This document shows positions 63,832-64,000 of a DNA stretch of 64,000 nt, one piece after another. How positions within the stretch are numbered: position 1 is the stretch's first letter; the number at the start of each line of letters is the position of its first letter. The stretch is from Bombyx mori. Lineage: Eukaryota > Arthropoda > Insecta > Lepidoptera > Bombycidae. The notes under the pieces were generated by a model. That model saw nothing but the letters and a program-made list of their open reading frames with translations. It had not been told where the DNA came from and made no database searches. The position numbers and the translations under genes are program-made. The stretch lies in NCBI RefSeq assembly GCF_030269925.1, contig NC_085131.1, positions 11,579,501 to 11,643,500 on the forward strand, read 5' to 3'.

Positions 63832-64000
63832 TTAGGTTTCAACTTCTGCATGTTTAATTTCATCATAATGATGTCTTACGTGTCGTCGATTTATGAGAAG
63901 GGAAAGTGTGTGGTTTCCATGTATTTTTACCACTTTGTATGGTCCTTTCCATAAGGGTGATAATGCTTTCCGTAGACGTAAGTGGTTTTTTAGATATACC
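63832..64000 (-). CDS. pol: End of pol (integrase C-terminus), partial
   Basis: The minus strand reads LRLRKALSPLWKGPYKVVKI, HGNHTLSLLINRRHVRHHYD and ends VET-stop at 63832. P-x-W-x-G-P-Y-x-V is the usual C-terminal integrase motif of Gypsy-type pol. It continues beyond the window edge. It ends 138 bp before the env acceptor, the gene order expected of an errantivirus. Confidence 0.85.
   Translation of the reverse strand, partial: VYLKNHLRLRKALSPLWKGPYKVVKIHGNHTLSLLINRRHVRHHYDEIKHAEVET

Overview
The window looks like silkworm (Bombyx mori or a very close relative) nuclear DNA. The main reason is about 30 copies or fragments of one SINE that I take to be Bm1 (tRNA-like head, A-tail ending AGCAATAAAA). 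Lepidopteran-type Helitrons, mariner elements, RTE and Jockey LINE tails and an errantivirus-like LTR element support this. The DNA is AT-rich, eukaryotic and almost free of host genes. I see no operons, rRNA or CRISPR. The only tRNA-like sequences are SINE heads.

Layout. 0.03-0.5 kb: young LINE 3' end (family B) between two diverged direct repeats. 2.8-3.25 kb: Helitron with a fold-back 5' end. 4.1-5.4 kb: dead mariner. 6.25-6.6 kb: hAT-type MITE with perfect 8-bp target duplication. 7.15-8.14 kb: Bm1, Harbinger-like remnant and Helitron stacked together. 8.4-16.8 kb: RTE tails, tRNA SINE, Bm1 copies, Helitrons. 17.96-19.26 kb: D,D37D mariner with one frameshift. 20-35 kb: Bm1 copies (two inverted chimeras, one inside an 11-bp minisatellite), Helitrons and a solo LTR with TTAT target duplication at 31.4 kb. 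36.2-40.5 kb: a four-level nest (old LINE, then TA-flanked MITE, then Bm1, then a LINE with a 949-codon open frame), followed by a Jockey-type LINE end. 41-60 kb: more Bm1, tRNA SINEs, Helitrons, a 1.46-kb TIR element with repeated CTGACG motifs, and LINE ends. 61.6-64 kb: right part of an endogenous errantivirus-like element on the minus strand (end of pol, env with splice acceptor and furin-like site, polypurine tract, 3' LTR).

The intact-looking coding potential is all of mobile-element origin: the RT of LINE B and the env of the LTR element. The two mariners are broken. The one weak hint of a host exon is a 65-nt ATG-to-splice-donor stretch on the minus strand near 56.57 kb, beside a CpG-rich segment with inverted CCAAT boxes. 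The window reads as a gene desert built by repeated nested insertion. I see no clearly new enzymatic system; the unusual content is structural (fold-backs, inverted SINE chimeras, long flanking repeats, a TIR element with repeated internal motifs). Family names come from memory of motifs and need a repeat-library search to confirm.
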